32,975 bases of DNA. Origin: Bacillota bacterium. GTDB lineage: Bacteria; Bacillota; Negativicutes; Sporomusales; Sporomusaceae. This document shows, in pieces, positions 1 to 6,322 of the stretch. Position numbers and translations under genes: made by a program. The notes under the pieces are model-generated. The model did no database searches. It worked only from the letters and a program-made list of their open reading frames with translations, and was not told where the DNA came from. The first letter of the stretch is position 1; each line of letters begins with the position of its first letter. The DNA lies in assembly GCA_023443285.1 (NCBI GenBank), contig JAEZVB010000003.1, positions 1 to 32,975 of the forward strand, in the 5' to 3' direction.

Positions 1-249
1 AACAATAGCTTTGCATGGAATACCGTATACTGCCGTAGGTATTGTAGTGATTACTTTCTTTTTGGTTCTGATGCATTCTAACATCGCTCCGCCTTTGGCA
101 ATTTCGCCAATTTTCACCTCGGCATGAAATGTGTTTGCAGGCGAGTAATGAAGAATTCTCCCCTCTGTATCACATACCATTACTGAACAATCAAATACAT
201 TCAGGTCACGAAAAACATCAGCAGCATTAATCATTTCTTCTAGTTTCAT
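1..249 (-). CDS. N-terminal part of a sensor-domain protein (truncated by the window edge)
   Basis: The reading frame runs off the window, so only the first 83 residues (beginning MKLEEMINAADVFRDLNVFD) are visible. They contain a short PAS/GAF-like stretch with CSVMVCDTEGRILHYSPAN, then a glycine-bearing segment (EVKIGEIAKGGAML), a basic patch (RTKKKV) and IPTAVYGIPCKA. A similar pattern (KxV...VP..L.GIPY) is familiar to me from the N-terminal sensing region of soluble methyl-accepting chemotaxis proteins and related signalling proteins, but the output domain lies outside. The ATG at 249 is preceded by GAGGGG at a good distance. Upstream is a sigma-54-type promoter, so expression is probably activator-dependent. 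The neighbouring methyl-transfer genes hint at sensing of C1 or methylated substrates, which is inference only. Confidence 0.6.
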   Translation of the reverse strand, partial: MKLEEMINAADVFRDLNVFDCSVMVCDTEGRILHYSPANTFHAEVKIGEIAKGGAMLECIRTKKKVITTIPTAVYGIPCKAIV

Positions 250-373
250 GCCCGACACCCCTCAAAAGTATTATTCAGAATTTTTTTAATAAATGCACTA
301 TTAAGAATATTTTTACCATAAATGATACAAGCATGCAAGTAGTACTTTTGATCCCATGTTCTCTGTAAGCTAT

Positions 374-389
374 AGCAAATTTCATGCCA
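374..389 (-). promoter_or_regulatory. Sigma-54 (RpoN) promoter for the truncated sensor gene
   Basis: Read on the minus strand this is TGGCATGAAATTTGCT, which fits the -24/-12 consensus TGGCAYG-N4-TTGCW at every defined position with the required GG to GC spacing. It points toward the gene starting at 249, leaving a leader of about 110 nt. No competing TTGACA/TATAAT pair stands out in this stretch. Confidence 0.75.
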
Positions 390-452
390 ATAAACAAATT
401 CCTAGAAACCACAACAAAAGCGGCTATATTTAATTTTTAGAAATCCCGTTTT

Positions 453-512
453 TGTACCTATTTTGATACTTTTTTCAGGCGCTTCACCGCGATATGTACT
501 ATTTGGAGTACA
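453..512. promoter_or_regulatory. Candidate enhancer (upstream activator) sites for the sigma-54 promoter
   Basis: TGTACTATTTGGAGTACA at 495-512 is an inverted repeat with two perfect 6-bp arms. A weaker relative, TGTACCTATTTTGATAC, lies at 453-469. Both are about 65-125 bp upstream of the -24 element, the usual distance for a bacterial enhancer-binding protein. The protein that would bind is not identifiable from this window. The rest of 250-525 shows no gene. Confidence 0.45.
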
Positions 513-525
513 CGCATATTACCTT

Positions 526-1080
526 TTAGTTAAATAAAATAAGACCCACATAAGAAACTGTATCTTTTCCATTATAGTACGGAATTCCACATGATTTTTC
601 CAGGTTTATTACATCAATTCCATAGGCTTCCACTGATGGAAAAGCTTCTTCAGGAAAACGACATTTTTCGTTATCCAAGTAGGCACAGCGCTCGCAAAAT
701 TCACAGGCTCCAGCATTCAGCGGAAGTATGTCCTTAAGATTATGCTTATTTTTAACATTGGCCAGTAATTCCCTAAATACTTTGTCATGAACCTTTTTCG
801 CCGCCATCATGCCTTTCCAGTCAAATGAACTTTTCATTTGATGTACTGTTTGAAATAAAAGTCCATGGCGATATCGCTTTGCTTTAGCTATTCCCTCAGC
901 AAAAGAACCCACGCCAGGTGGACACATCCAATTGGTAGCATATTTCCTACAAACATTTTGCTCACAGGCTTTTCTAAAATCTTCAACAAATTTAATTTTT
1001 TCTACCTCAATAATGGCAGCATGGTTTGCTTTTGCAGCAATTGCTTCATTTACCAGTTCATTATAAAAACTATTCTCCAC
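526..1080 (-). CDS. DUF2284-type predicted metal-binding protein
   Basis: A soluble Cys-rich protein of about 184 residues. It has an N-terminal pair of cysteines in C-R-K-Y-x4-W-M-C-P-P-G, then a C-terminal cluster CEFCERCAYLDNEKCRFP and a later SCGIPYYNG. This pattern matches the DUF2284 family of predicted metal-binding proteins, whose cysteines probably hold an iron-sulfur cluster or zinc. The exact reaction is unknown. I chose the GTG at 1080 because GGGGGG lies nine bases upstream; an in-frame GTG at 1113 has no ribosome site. It is transcribed alone from its own promoter at 1227-1270, whose operator matches those of the corrinoid gene and gntR. It is therefore likely an accessory protein of the methyl-transfer system, perhaps in redox activation or substrate handling (inference). 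Confidence 0.75.
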   Translation of the reverse strand: MENSFYNELVNEAIAAKANHAAIIEVEKIKFVEDFRKACEQNVCRKYATNWMCPPGVGSFAEGIAKAKRYRHGLLFQTVHQMKSSFDWKGMMAAKKVHDKVFRELLANVKNKHNLKDILPLNAGACEFCERCAYLDNEKCRFPEEAFPSVEAYGIDVINLEKSCGIPYYNGKDTVSYVGLILFN

Positions 1081-1226
1081 TTGTAGTTGCCCCCCTATAC
1101 TCCTCTCGATCACAAAATGTTAAAAGATAAACTTTTAAAAAATAGTTACATCGCTTACTATTTACACCAACATCTATCTTAAGAGAGCAAAGCAACAAAA
1201 CATCTCTTTTAGAGACACGATTTGTA

Positions 1227-1270
1227 TATACATCTATATATAGACTAACTAAAACTAATTAACTTGTCAA
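1227..1270 (-). promoter_or_regulatory. Promoter with GntR-type operator for the DUF2284 gene
   Basis: On the minus strand TTGACA (1265-1270), a 17-bp spacer and TAGTCT (1242-1247) form a sigma-A promoter. The operator core TATACATCTATAT (1227-1239, plus-strand reading) follows the -10 immediately. The same core in the same place is found before the corrinoid gene and before gntR. Repression by the GntR protein is the simplest reading. Confidence 0.7.
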
Positions 1271-1305
1271 TATTTTTTTACTTTTCCCGTAATTATACTT
1301 TCATT

Positions 1306-1354
1306 ACAAAAACAACGTTCTGAATCCTAATTGGATTTAGAACGTTGTTTTTGT
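1306..1354 (-). terminator. Rho-independent terminator of the corrinoid-DUF1638 operon
   Basis: A long hairpin begins at the stop codon of the DUF1638 gene. The arms ACAACGTTCTGAATCC and GGATTTAGAACGTTGT enclose a short AATT-type loop. T-runs flank it on both sides, so it could also work on the other strand. Confidence 0.85.
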
Positions 1355-2068
1355 TTAGGGCAAAATAGCCAAAGATGCTCCTTGAGTAAATTGAGTCTGA
1401 GTAGCATCATTACCACCGCAAATATCAGTTATTGTAACAGCCTCTCCTGGTTCAAGCACCAGGAATTCCTCATCCCACTCCCCTTGCAGCAACTTATAAA
1501 ATAAGCGTAATGACCCAGGTGTGACAGCATGACACAGATTAAGTTTCCCCGCAATATCCTGCGTCTGCGTCAGCACACTATCCAATGAATAAGCGCCTGT
1601 ATCTATTAGCATAAAGCGTTTATAATGCCCCAGCATAATTTTCATTATTTTTGAGGTTCTACTCTGCCCATAGCGCTCGATACAACGCTCATATTCTTTA
1701 ATCAGGTTATTCTCGTAATCTAACCAGCCTTTGGTTAAAAAATATGTCCCCATCTCTTTCGATATATTTTTCCGGACTTCACAAGAACCTAAAAGTAGCG
1801 GAATACAATCATCGACTTTGGGTAGCACTAGTCTGGCCTTATCTGATTTAATACCAAGCAAACTATTCCCGCAATACCCAAATAAAAGTAATATTGTGTC
1901 AACATTGTCTATCCGATTTATTTCTTCTTGAATTCTTTTGTGTAATAAATCTGGTGTGTAATGCAGACCTGATTCAACATATATAATGGGGAAATCCACC
2001 TTGGTTTTCTGTACTGCAAGTGCAAGCTCCGCTTGGAGTGTCTGGCAAGCCAGTATTGCAGTCCCCAT
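1355..2068 (-). CDS. DUF1638 domain protein, methyl-transfer-associated
   Basis: A 237-residue soluble protein beginning MGTAILACQTLQAELALAV. Features of the DUF1638 family include the early ACQTL segment, LLLFGYCGNSLLGI in the middle, DDCIPLLLGS and the late YKLLQGEWDEEFLVLEPGE. The family often lies beside corrinoid methyltransferase genes. Its biochemical role is not known to me and I do not assign one. The ATG at 2068 follows AAAGGAAG by about seven bases and lies 13 bp after the corrinoid gene stop, so the two are co-transcribed. Several cysteines and histidines could bind metal, but no classical motif is visible. A strong terminator follows at once. Confidence 0.75.
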   Translation of the reverse strand: MGTAILACQTLQAELALAVQKTKVDFPIIYVESGLHYTPDLLHKRIQEEINRIDNVDTILLLFGYCGNSLLGIKSDKARLVLPKVDDCIPLLLGSCEVRKNISKEMGTYFLTKGWLDYENNLIKEYERCIERYGQSRTSKIMKIMLGHYKRFMLIDTGAYSLDSVLTQTQDIAGKLNLCHAVTPGSLRLFYKLLQGEWDEEFLVLEPGEAVTITDICGGNDATQTQFTQGASLAILP

Positions 2069-2081
2069 CTGACCACTTCCT

Positions 2082-2738
2082 TTACGACGACTGAACGATT
2101 CGCCTATTAGTCACAAAGATATTCCGGCACAATTCGATTACCTTGCCACAGTCGGTAGCCCAATAATCCGCACCTGTATATTTTCTTACGCTTTCATTGA
2201 CTAAACCGCCTATAATTACCGTAGTCCGGGAACGCAGCTCGGTTTCTTCTAGAAGTGTAATGGTATTTTTCATAGAATCAAACGCTTCGGTAATCAGTCC
2301 GGTTAAACAAACAACCCGGCTATTGTGTAGTTTGACAGCTTCAATAAATTTTTCTCCGCGAACATTAACTCCCAAATCACAAATATCGAAGCCATTATAA
2401 CGCATAATACCTGTTGTAATATTTTTGCCAATATCGTGAATGTCATCTGCCACTGTACCAAATACGACAGTAGGATACGAAGAGATAGCGTTAACTACTC
2501 TGTCTTGATTTACCAGGGCTAGTACATCTTTAAAAATTTCAGACGCCATAATAAGGTCTGATAAAAAATACTCCCCTTTACTATAAAGCTCACCTACTCG
2601 GTCAGTCCCCTGCCTGATTTCCTCCAATAAAACATAGGGATTAATCCCCATTTCAAGACCTTGTTTAACAAGATTCATTACCATGGTTTCGTCCAGTCTT
2701 GCCATAGCACCAACCAGCATTTTCTGGATTTTCAGCAT
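2082..2738 (-). CDS. Corrinoid (B12-binding) methyl-carrier protein, MtbC/MtaC-like
   Basis: Methyltransferase cognate corrinoid protein of about 218 residues. Residues 1-88 form the helical cap (repeating MxxGMEIG-type segments, EYFLSDLIMASEIF). Residues 89-205 form a Rossmann-like B12 domain with the base-off motif DIHDIG (D99, H101, G104). The usual SxL motif reads T-G-L (146-148), and IIGG follows at 176-179. It would carry a methyl group on cob(I)alamin between a substrate methyltransferase and a second methyltransferase or tetrahydrofolate. I start at the ATG at 2738 because AGGAAGG precedes it by 11 bases; a GTG three codons earlier is too close to that site. It heads an operon with the DUF1638 gene. 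The leader contains a decayed 3' piece of gntR. No partner substrate methyltransferase is adjacent. Confidence 0.85.
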   Translation of the reverse strand: MLKIQKMLVGAMARLDETMVMNLVKQGLEMGINPYVLLEEIRQGTDRVGELYSKGEYFLSDLIMASEIFKDVLALVNQDRVVNAISSYPTVVFGTVADDIHDIGKNITTGIMRYNGFDICDLGVNVRGEKFIEAVKLHNSRVVCLTGLITEAFDSMKNTITLLEETELRSRTTVIIGGLVNESVRKYTGADYWATDCGKVIELCRNIFVTNRRIVQSS

Positions 2739-2743
2739 AAATC

Positions 2744-2821
2744 TCACAACCTTCCTGAAACTGGATATGAGGTAGCCGTTAATTCAAATCTGTCTTTATG
2801 ACAAACCATGATGGATACTCC
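2744..2821 (-). pseudogene. 3' remnant of a duplicated gntR gene in the corrinoid gene leader
   Basis: Read on the minus strand this encodes GVSIMVCHKDRFELTATSYP then VSGRL and a TGA stop. That is the last 25 residues of the intact GntR protein (GVSIM...YPLSGKL) with two changes. Aligned with 5387-5464, 77 of about 80 bases match, including an unbroken run of about 62. The promoter and operator of gntR are also retained upstream, so almost the entire 5' part of the gene has been deleted between about 2822 and 2839. There is no start codon with a ribosome site, so it is a scar within a leader. Confidence 0.85.
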
Positions 2822-2839
2822 CAAATGTATGTCTTCTCT

Positions 2840-2883
2840 ATCTATACATCTATATCTTACATGTACATTATTAATTTTGTCAA
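2840..2883 (-). promoter_or_regulatory. Promoter with GntR-type operator for corrinoid-DUF1638
   Basis: Minus strand TTGACA (2878-2883), an 18-bp spacer and TAAGAT (2854-2859). The operator ATCTATACATCTATAT (2840-2855, plus reading) overlaps and follows the -10. It is homologous in layout to the gntR promoter at 6157-6204. Confidence 0.7.
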
Positions 2884-2976
2884 TTGAAACGTGCTGCTTT
2901 TTTTACAGCACTCGTCCCCTTTGTTTTCTATAAATTAATCGTTCATTAAATGAAATAAGGTCATTGTTATAAATAT

Positions 2977-3018
2977 AAAGAACCAGGATCACCATATAAC
3001 TCAGTTCCTGGTTCTTTT
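2977..3018 (-). terminator. Terminator of the UroD-family gene
   Basis: A 12-bp stem, AAAGAACCAGGA with TCCTGGTTCTTT, encloses a 17-nt loop. On the minus strand it is followed by a T/A-rich tail. It lies about 70 bp past the stop of the UroD-family gene. Confidence 0.8.
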
Positions 3019-3084
3019 GTCTTTCTGTCTACCTTCAGTATAAATTAGGATAAATCTTCGTAAGAAACTGTATTAACAATACAA

Positions 3085-4191
3085 TTACTTACCTGAAGCG
3101 GCAGCAACCATAGCCTTAATATTTTCAAATTTTGCATTTGGCGGTATAGTACAACCGGAAGCAAGAATAAATCCTTTTCCCATATCTTTAATCAATTTGG
3201 TAGAATAGTTATATACATCGTCAGGGGTACCAAGTGCCAACATGGCAGCAGGGACATCCCCTTTAATACACATATGATCGCCGAGAACCTCTCTTATCTT
3301 ATAGATATTGGTAGCACCATCGCACTCAAAGATACATTTCTGTCTAGGTAAGCTTTTGAAGAATTCCAAATCGCGCTCCCAGTTACCATCAATATGAAGG
3401 TCTGCTATTGCCCCTTCTTCAACAATTGCCTCAGCAGCTGCCTTTAGATACTTCCAGACAAAACGCTGCCAGATCTTCGGAGAAAAGAACTCACTAGCTC
3501 CCCGCGCTGGTGACATAAAGACAACCATAGGTTTAATGGCTCGTATTTGCTGACGTAATTCTGCTAGATTTTCTTCCAGAATAACATCTAAAACAGCCTC
3601 AACCTTGTCAGGCATTTTAAACATATCTTTCATAAATTTAGGGAACGACCGGCCGCCGCCCAAAAATTCATTTACTGTGGAAGATGCTTTAGGAGAATAT
3701 ACTACAATGCCGGCATCCTCAAAATCTTTAATAAATTGCGGGACATCCTTCAATTGCTCCCGGATCGAATCAAGATCAAAGCCTACCCGGTTTTTCAGAT
3801 AATCCTCGCTAAAAGCTTTCCAGCCTTTATTCAGAATAGTATCATAATCTTCCACTGTCATTAATTCCTGCTCATCAAGCTGCCACGGAGTATCATCTGG
3901 AAGCTCACGCCCAGGCAATTTGACTTTCGAATAAAATATTAACGGAAAAATTGTGGCGGTCGCATAAGTGCTGCCTGTTCCATCGACATCACCTAAATCT
4001 TTAAATGAAGTTAAAATTGCTTCATGGGAAGCTTTCATATTTGAAACAAACTCTGACAGTTTCATGCCTACATGTCTTGCAAAAACAGCGTCCCCTGCGA
4101 CTATAACAGGAGTACGGTCTGTTTGCTCAAAAGCAATGGTTTTTCTCAATCTTTCGGTACGTTCCTGCAGTAATTGTTGTGGTGTCTTCAC
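3085..4191 (-). CDS. Uroporphyrinogen decarboxylase-family (UroD-like) methyltransferase
   Basis: About 368 residues with the TIM-barrel UroD fold typical of MtaA/MtbA/CmuA-type cobamide methyltransferases and not of haem synthesis. Visible landmarks are TDRTPVIV near the start, DLHIDGNW (His 266, Asp 268), KCIFECDGATNIYKIREVLG, HMCIKGDVPAAMLALGTP and the C-terminal LASGCTIPPNA (Cys 347). In MtaA-type enzymes zinc is held by H-x-C...C; here the middle position is Asp. I start at the GTG at 4191, nine bases after GAGGA; a GTG at 4200 touches the ribosome site. It stands alone with its own promoter and terminator, divergent from a LysR gene that probably controls it. The likely role is methyl transfer to or from a corrinoid protein. 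The substrate is unknown. Confidence 0.8.
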   Translation of the reverse strand: MKTPQQLLQERTERLRKTIAFEQTDRTPVIVAGDAVFARHVGMKLSEFVSNMKASHEAILTSFKDLGDVDGTGSTYATATIFPLIFYSKVKLPGRELPDDTPWQLDEQELMTVEDYDTILNKGWKAFSEDYLKNRVGFDLDSIREQLKDVPQFIKDFEDAGIVVYSPKASSTVNEFLGGGRSFPKFMKDMFKMPDKVEAVLDVILEENLAELRQQIRAIKPMVVFMSPARGASEFFSPKIWQRFVWKYLKAAAEAIVEEGAIADLHIDGNWERDLEFFKSLPRQKCIFECDGATNIYKIREVLGDHMCIKGDVPAAMLALGTPDDVYNYSTKLIKDMGKGFILASGCTIPPNAKFENIKAMVAAASGK

Positions 4192-4224
4192 GTTATCCAC
4201 TCCTCTGAAATTTTTATATTACTA

Positions 4225-4253
4225 ATAGTAGCCTTGCCTGATAATTTCGTCAA
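4225..4253 (-). promoter_or_regulatory. Sigma-A promoter for the UroD-family gene
   Basis: Minus strand TTGACG (4248-4253), a 17-bp spacer and TACTAT (4225-4230), ending about 35 bp before the start codon. It lacks the GntR operator core seen in the neighbouring promoters, so this gene is probably outside that regulon. Confidence 0.5.
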
Positions 4254-4302
4254 ATTCCTATAATTCCGCGAGCTATTCCTAACAAGCATAGAAAATTTAT
4301 CA

Positions 4303-4320
4303 ACACTATCATTTTAGTGT
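4303..4320. promoter_or_regulatory. Candidate LysR binding site in the divergent intergenic region
   Basis: ACACT-N8-AGTGT is the clearest inverted repeat between the UroD gene and lysR. It is about 50 bp upstream of each promoter region, which is normal for a LysR-type regulatory site. Assignment is by position and symmetry only. Confidence 0.4.
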
Positions 4321-4372
4321 CAGCTATATTATTATTATTATAGACAGTTTGTTGAAAGCAGGGGGATTTAAC

Positions 4373-5272
4373 ATGGACATACGCAGTCTGCGTTCTTTTC
4401 TAATGGTTGCACAATATCTAAGTTTTACTGAAGCAGCCAAACGAATATATATAGGACAGTCAGCATTAAGTAAACAAATTGCCGAGCTTGAAGAAGAATT
4501 GGGCGTAGAATTGTTTATTCGCAATCACCGCTCTTTGGAATTAACACCAGCAGGAAAGACACTATTGCGCGAAGGCAATAGTCTTATTGAGAAGGTAGGC
4601 GAAGTCATTGAAAAAACTCAGCAAGCGCAACGTGGTATCCGCGGCAGCCTAAGAATTGGCTGTTTTGGAATTGAAAGTCCTTTTCTGCCGCATGCTCTAA
4701 AAAGATTCAGGGCTCTATACCCACAAATCAGTATTGATATTCGAATACTTACTCTTAAAATGATAAAAGAAGAGTTAGACCGGGAAGAAGTAGATCTTGG
4801 CTTTATTGTCATGTTGGGAAATGACTTGCCAGATAGTCAATTTATGCAGCGATTGATTCACCGTAGCCCCTTATGCTTTCTCTTGCCAAGTGATCACCCT
4901 TACGCTGGTGAAACTGCAATTGATATTTCGCTGTTAGCCCAAGACCCTTTTATTTTACTCTATGAAACAGAATGCAAGCAGGCCTTCGAATGGTTTATAG
5001 ATTTTTGTAAAAAAAGAGGTTTTGTTCCAGATATACCTAATAAAACAACCCGCATGGAAAGCGTGCATTGGATGGTCGAAGCAGGTCTAGGTGTTTCATT
5101 TATGTCAAAAAATCCGGCTTTACTCCGTGCTATTCCCCCTAGCATTTCAATTGTTGACATGCTAGGGGAAGATGCTTATAGCAATATTGTCGCTGCATGG
5201 AAAAAAAGTCATCACAACCCCGCCGTCTCACTTTTTTTGAAGGTACTTGAAAATGTAAGCACCAGCAAATAA
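4373..5272 (+). CDS. LysR-family transcriptional regulator
   Basis: A 299-residue LysR-type regulator. The N-terminal winged helix-turn-helix is plain: MDIRSLRSFLMVAQYLSFTE, then AAKRIYIGQSALSKQIAELE and ELFIRNHRSLELTPAGKTLL. Residues from about 90 form the two-lobed effector domain (GSLRIGCFGIESPFLP, GLGVSFMSKNPALL). The ATG at 4373 is chosen because AGGGGG lies seven bases before it; an in-frame TTG at 4349 has no such support. It is divergent from the UroD-like methyltransferase, the classic arrangement for LysR control of the neighbouring gene, with autoregulation likely. The effector may be a methylated substrate or corrinoid-related metabolite (inference). Confidence 0.9.
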   Translation: MDIRSLRSFLMVAQYLSFTEAAKRIYIGQSALSKQIAELEEELGVELFIRNHRSLELTPAGKTLLREGNSLIEKVGEVIEKTQQAQRGIRGSLRIGCFGIESPFLPHALKRFRALYPQISIDIRILTLKMIKEELDREEVDLGFIVMLGNDLPDSQFMQRLIHRSPLCFLLPSDHPYAGETAIDISLLAQDPFILLYETECKQAFEWFIDFCKKRGFVPDIPNKTTRMESVHWMVEAGLGVSFMSKNPALLRAIPPSISIVDMLGEDAYSNIVAAWKKSHHNPAVSLFLKVLENVSTSK

Positions 5273-5283
5273 GCTAATTATAA

Positions 5284-5326
5284 AAGGAGGTTTAAAAAGC
5301 TAGCTATAAGCTTATTAAACCTCCTT
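5284..5326 (-). terminator. Terminator between convergent gntR and lysR
   Basis: A 12-bp stem, AAGGAGGTTTAA with TTAAACCTCCTT, has further inner pairing around AGCTTATAGCTAGCT. The T-rich tail (TTTTATAATT) is on the minus side, so it best serves the gntR transcript. It may stop lysR as well. Confidence 0.75.
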
Positions 5327-5382
5327 CATTAACTATATTACAGGAGGTTGCCCAATAATCGACCCCTGTATAAATTTAGCAT
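5325..5382 (-). pseudogene. Scar of a deleted corrinoid-protein gene after gntR
   Basis: Directly after the gntR stop the minus strand reads GATT-ATG-CT, like the start of the intact corrinoid gene, and then jumps to its 3' part. The frame reading YTGVDYWATSCN then IVNE matches YTGADYWATDCG then KVIE (residues 187-202) of the intact corrinoid protein. At DNA level 26 of 34 bases match between 5341-5374 and 2149-2182. The start codon and the 3' piece are in different frames, and about 180 codons are missing, so no product is expected. It supports a former gntR-corrinoid gene pair at this site. Confidence 0.75.
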
Positions 5383-5386
5383 AATC

Positions 5387-6115
5387 TCACAACTTTCCTG
5401 ATAGTGGATATGAGGTAGCCGTTAATTCAAATCTGTCTTTATGACAAACCATGATGGATACTCCCAGCGGTTTGTCATCTTTAGCATAAATAACTTGTTT
5501 TACTACCAGTGCCGGAAGCATGTCGTGCGCTTCTAACAATTTGGCTTGTTCGTTAGACAAGGCCGCCACTGATATGACCATATCATTGCGTACAGGTACA
5601 CTGTCCTGATGTTTAGCAACCAATTCCGGAAAATCCGCATATTCCAACTGTGTCTCTAATAAGGGTTTACCTTTTTGGTAGCGCAGGAATTTTTCCTCAA
5701 TAGCTACAGGTACATTTTCTTTAATTAACAAGCGTTTTACAGTAATCACGTTTGTTTCCCCGGTAAAACCCAAATCTCGGGCTAATTCCAGGTTGTTACG
5801 AATTAAGTTGACACCGATAAGCTTATAATGTAACCGCTCTTTCCCAGTACTACTATTTTTCAGATCAATAACCAATTGATTTAGACGAGGGAGGGTAACA
5901 AAACTGCCTTTACCTTTGACTGTAGTAATTAAACCAGCCTCTGCCAGCAGAGAAATTCCTTGCCGTACAGTCATGCGACTTATACCATATTGCTCACCAA
6001 GCTGTACCTCCGTCGGAATCAGGTCTCCGTCTTTTAAAACGCCAGTTTCAATTTGCTGTTTTATATCATCGGCTAAGCGGTAATACACCGGTATTAGGTT
6101 CTCACGAGCTTTCAT
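5387..6115 (-). CDS. GntR-family (HutC subfamily) transcriptional regulator
   Basis: A 242-residue regulator. Residues 8-75 are the GntR winged helix: PVYYRLADDIKQQIETGVLK, LIPTEVQLGEQYGISRMTVR and VKGKGSFV. From about residue 90 to the end is a UTRA ligand domain (VITVKRLLI, PVAIEEKFLRY, DKPLGVSIMVCHKDRFELTA), which marks the HutC group, usually repressors released by a small molecule. The ATG at 6115 follows AAAGGACGG. Its own promoter carries the operator core also found before the DUF2284 and corrinoid genes, so it probably represses itself and those two units. The ligand is unknown but is plausibly linked to a methylated substrate. A near-identical 25-codon fragment of its 3' end lies at 2744-2821. 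Confidence 0.9.
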   Translation of the reverse strand: MKARENLIPVYYRLADDIKQQIETGVLKDGDLIPTEVQLGEQYGISRMTVRQGISLLAEAGLITTVKGKGSFVTLPRLNQLVIDLKNSSTGKERLHYKLIGVNLIRNNLELARDLGFTGETNVITVKRLLIKENVPVAIEEKFLRYQKGKPLLETQLEYADFPELVAKHQDSVPVRNDMVISVAALSNEQAKLLEAHDMLPALVVKQVIYAKDDKPLGVSIMVCHKDRFELTATSYPLSGKL

Positions 6116-6156
6116 AATAACCGTCCTTTACAAGCATATACGCGATATGCCCGGAA

Positions 6157-6204
6157 ATCTATACATCTATATATAGTTTACACGCAAATTAATTGCTGTG
6201 TCAA
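6157..6204 (-). promoter_or_regulatory. Promoter with GntR-type operator for gntR
   Basis: Minus strand TTGACA (6199-6204), an 18-bp spacer and TAAACT (6175-6180). The operator ATCTATACATCTATATATA (6157-6175, plus reading) sits directly downstream of the -10. It contains ATCTAT as a direct repeat and TATA-N4-TATA as an inverted one. Confidence 0.7.
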
Positions 6205-6251
6205 TTTTTTCTTCTATAAATAGCACAAACAAAATTACTGTTTATAATTAA

Positions 6252-6299
6252 AGAAGGCCTTAGAATCCTAGACCAAGTACAGATTCCAAAGCCTCTTCT
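6252..6299 (-). terminator. Terminator of the his operon
   Basis: An imperfect hairpin (AGAAG-GCCTT-GAATC against GATTC-AAAGCC-CTTCT) lies 24 bp past the hisIE stop. It is followed on the minus strand by TTTAATTATAAA. The bulges lower confidence. Confidence 0.6.
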
Positions 6300-6322
6300 C
6301 ATCAATTCAGTATTATATCTAC

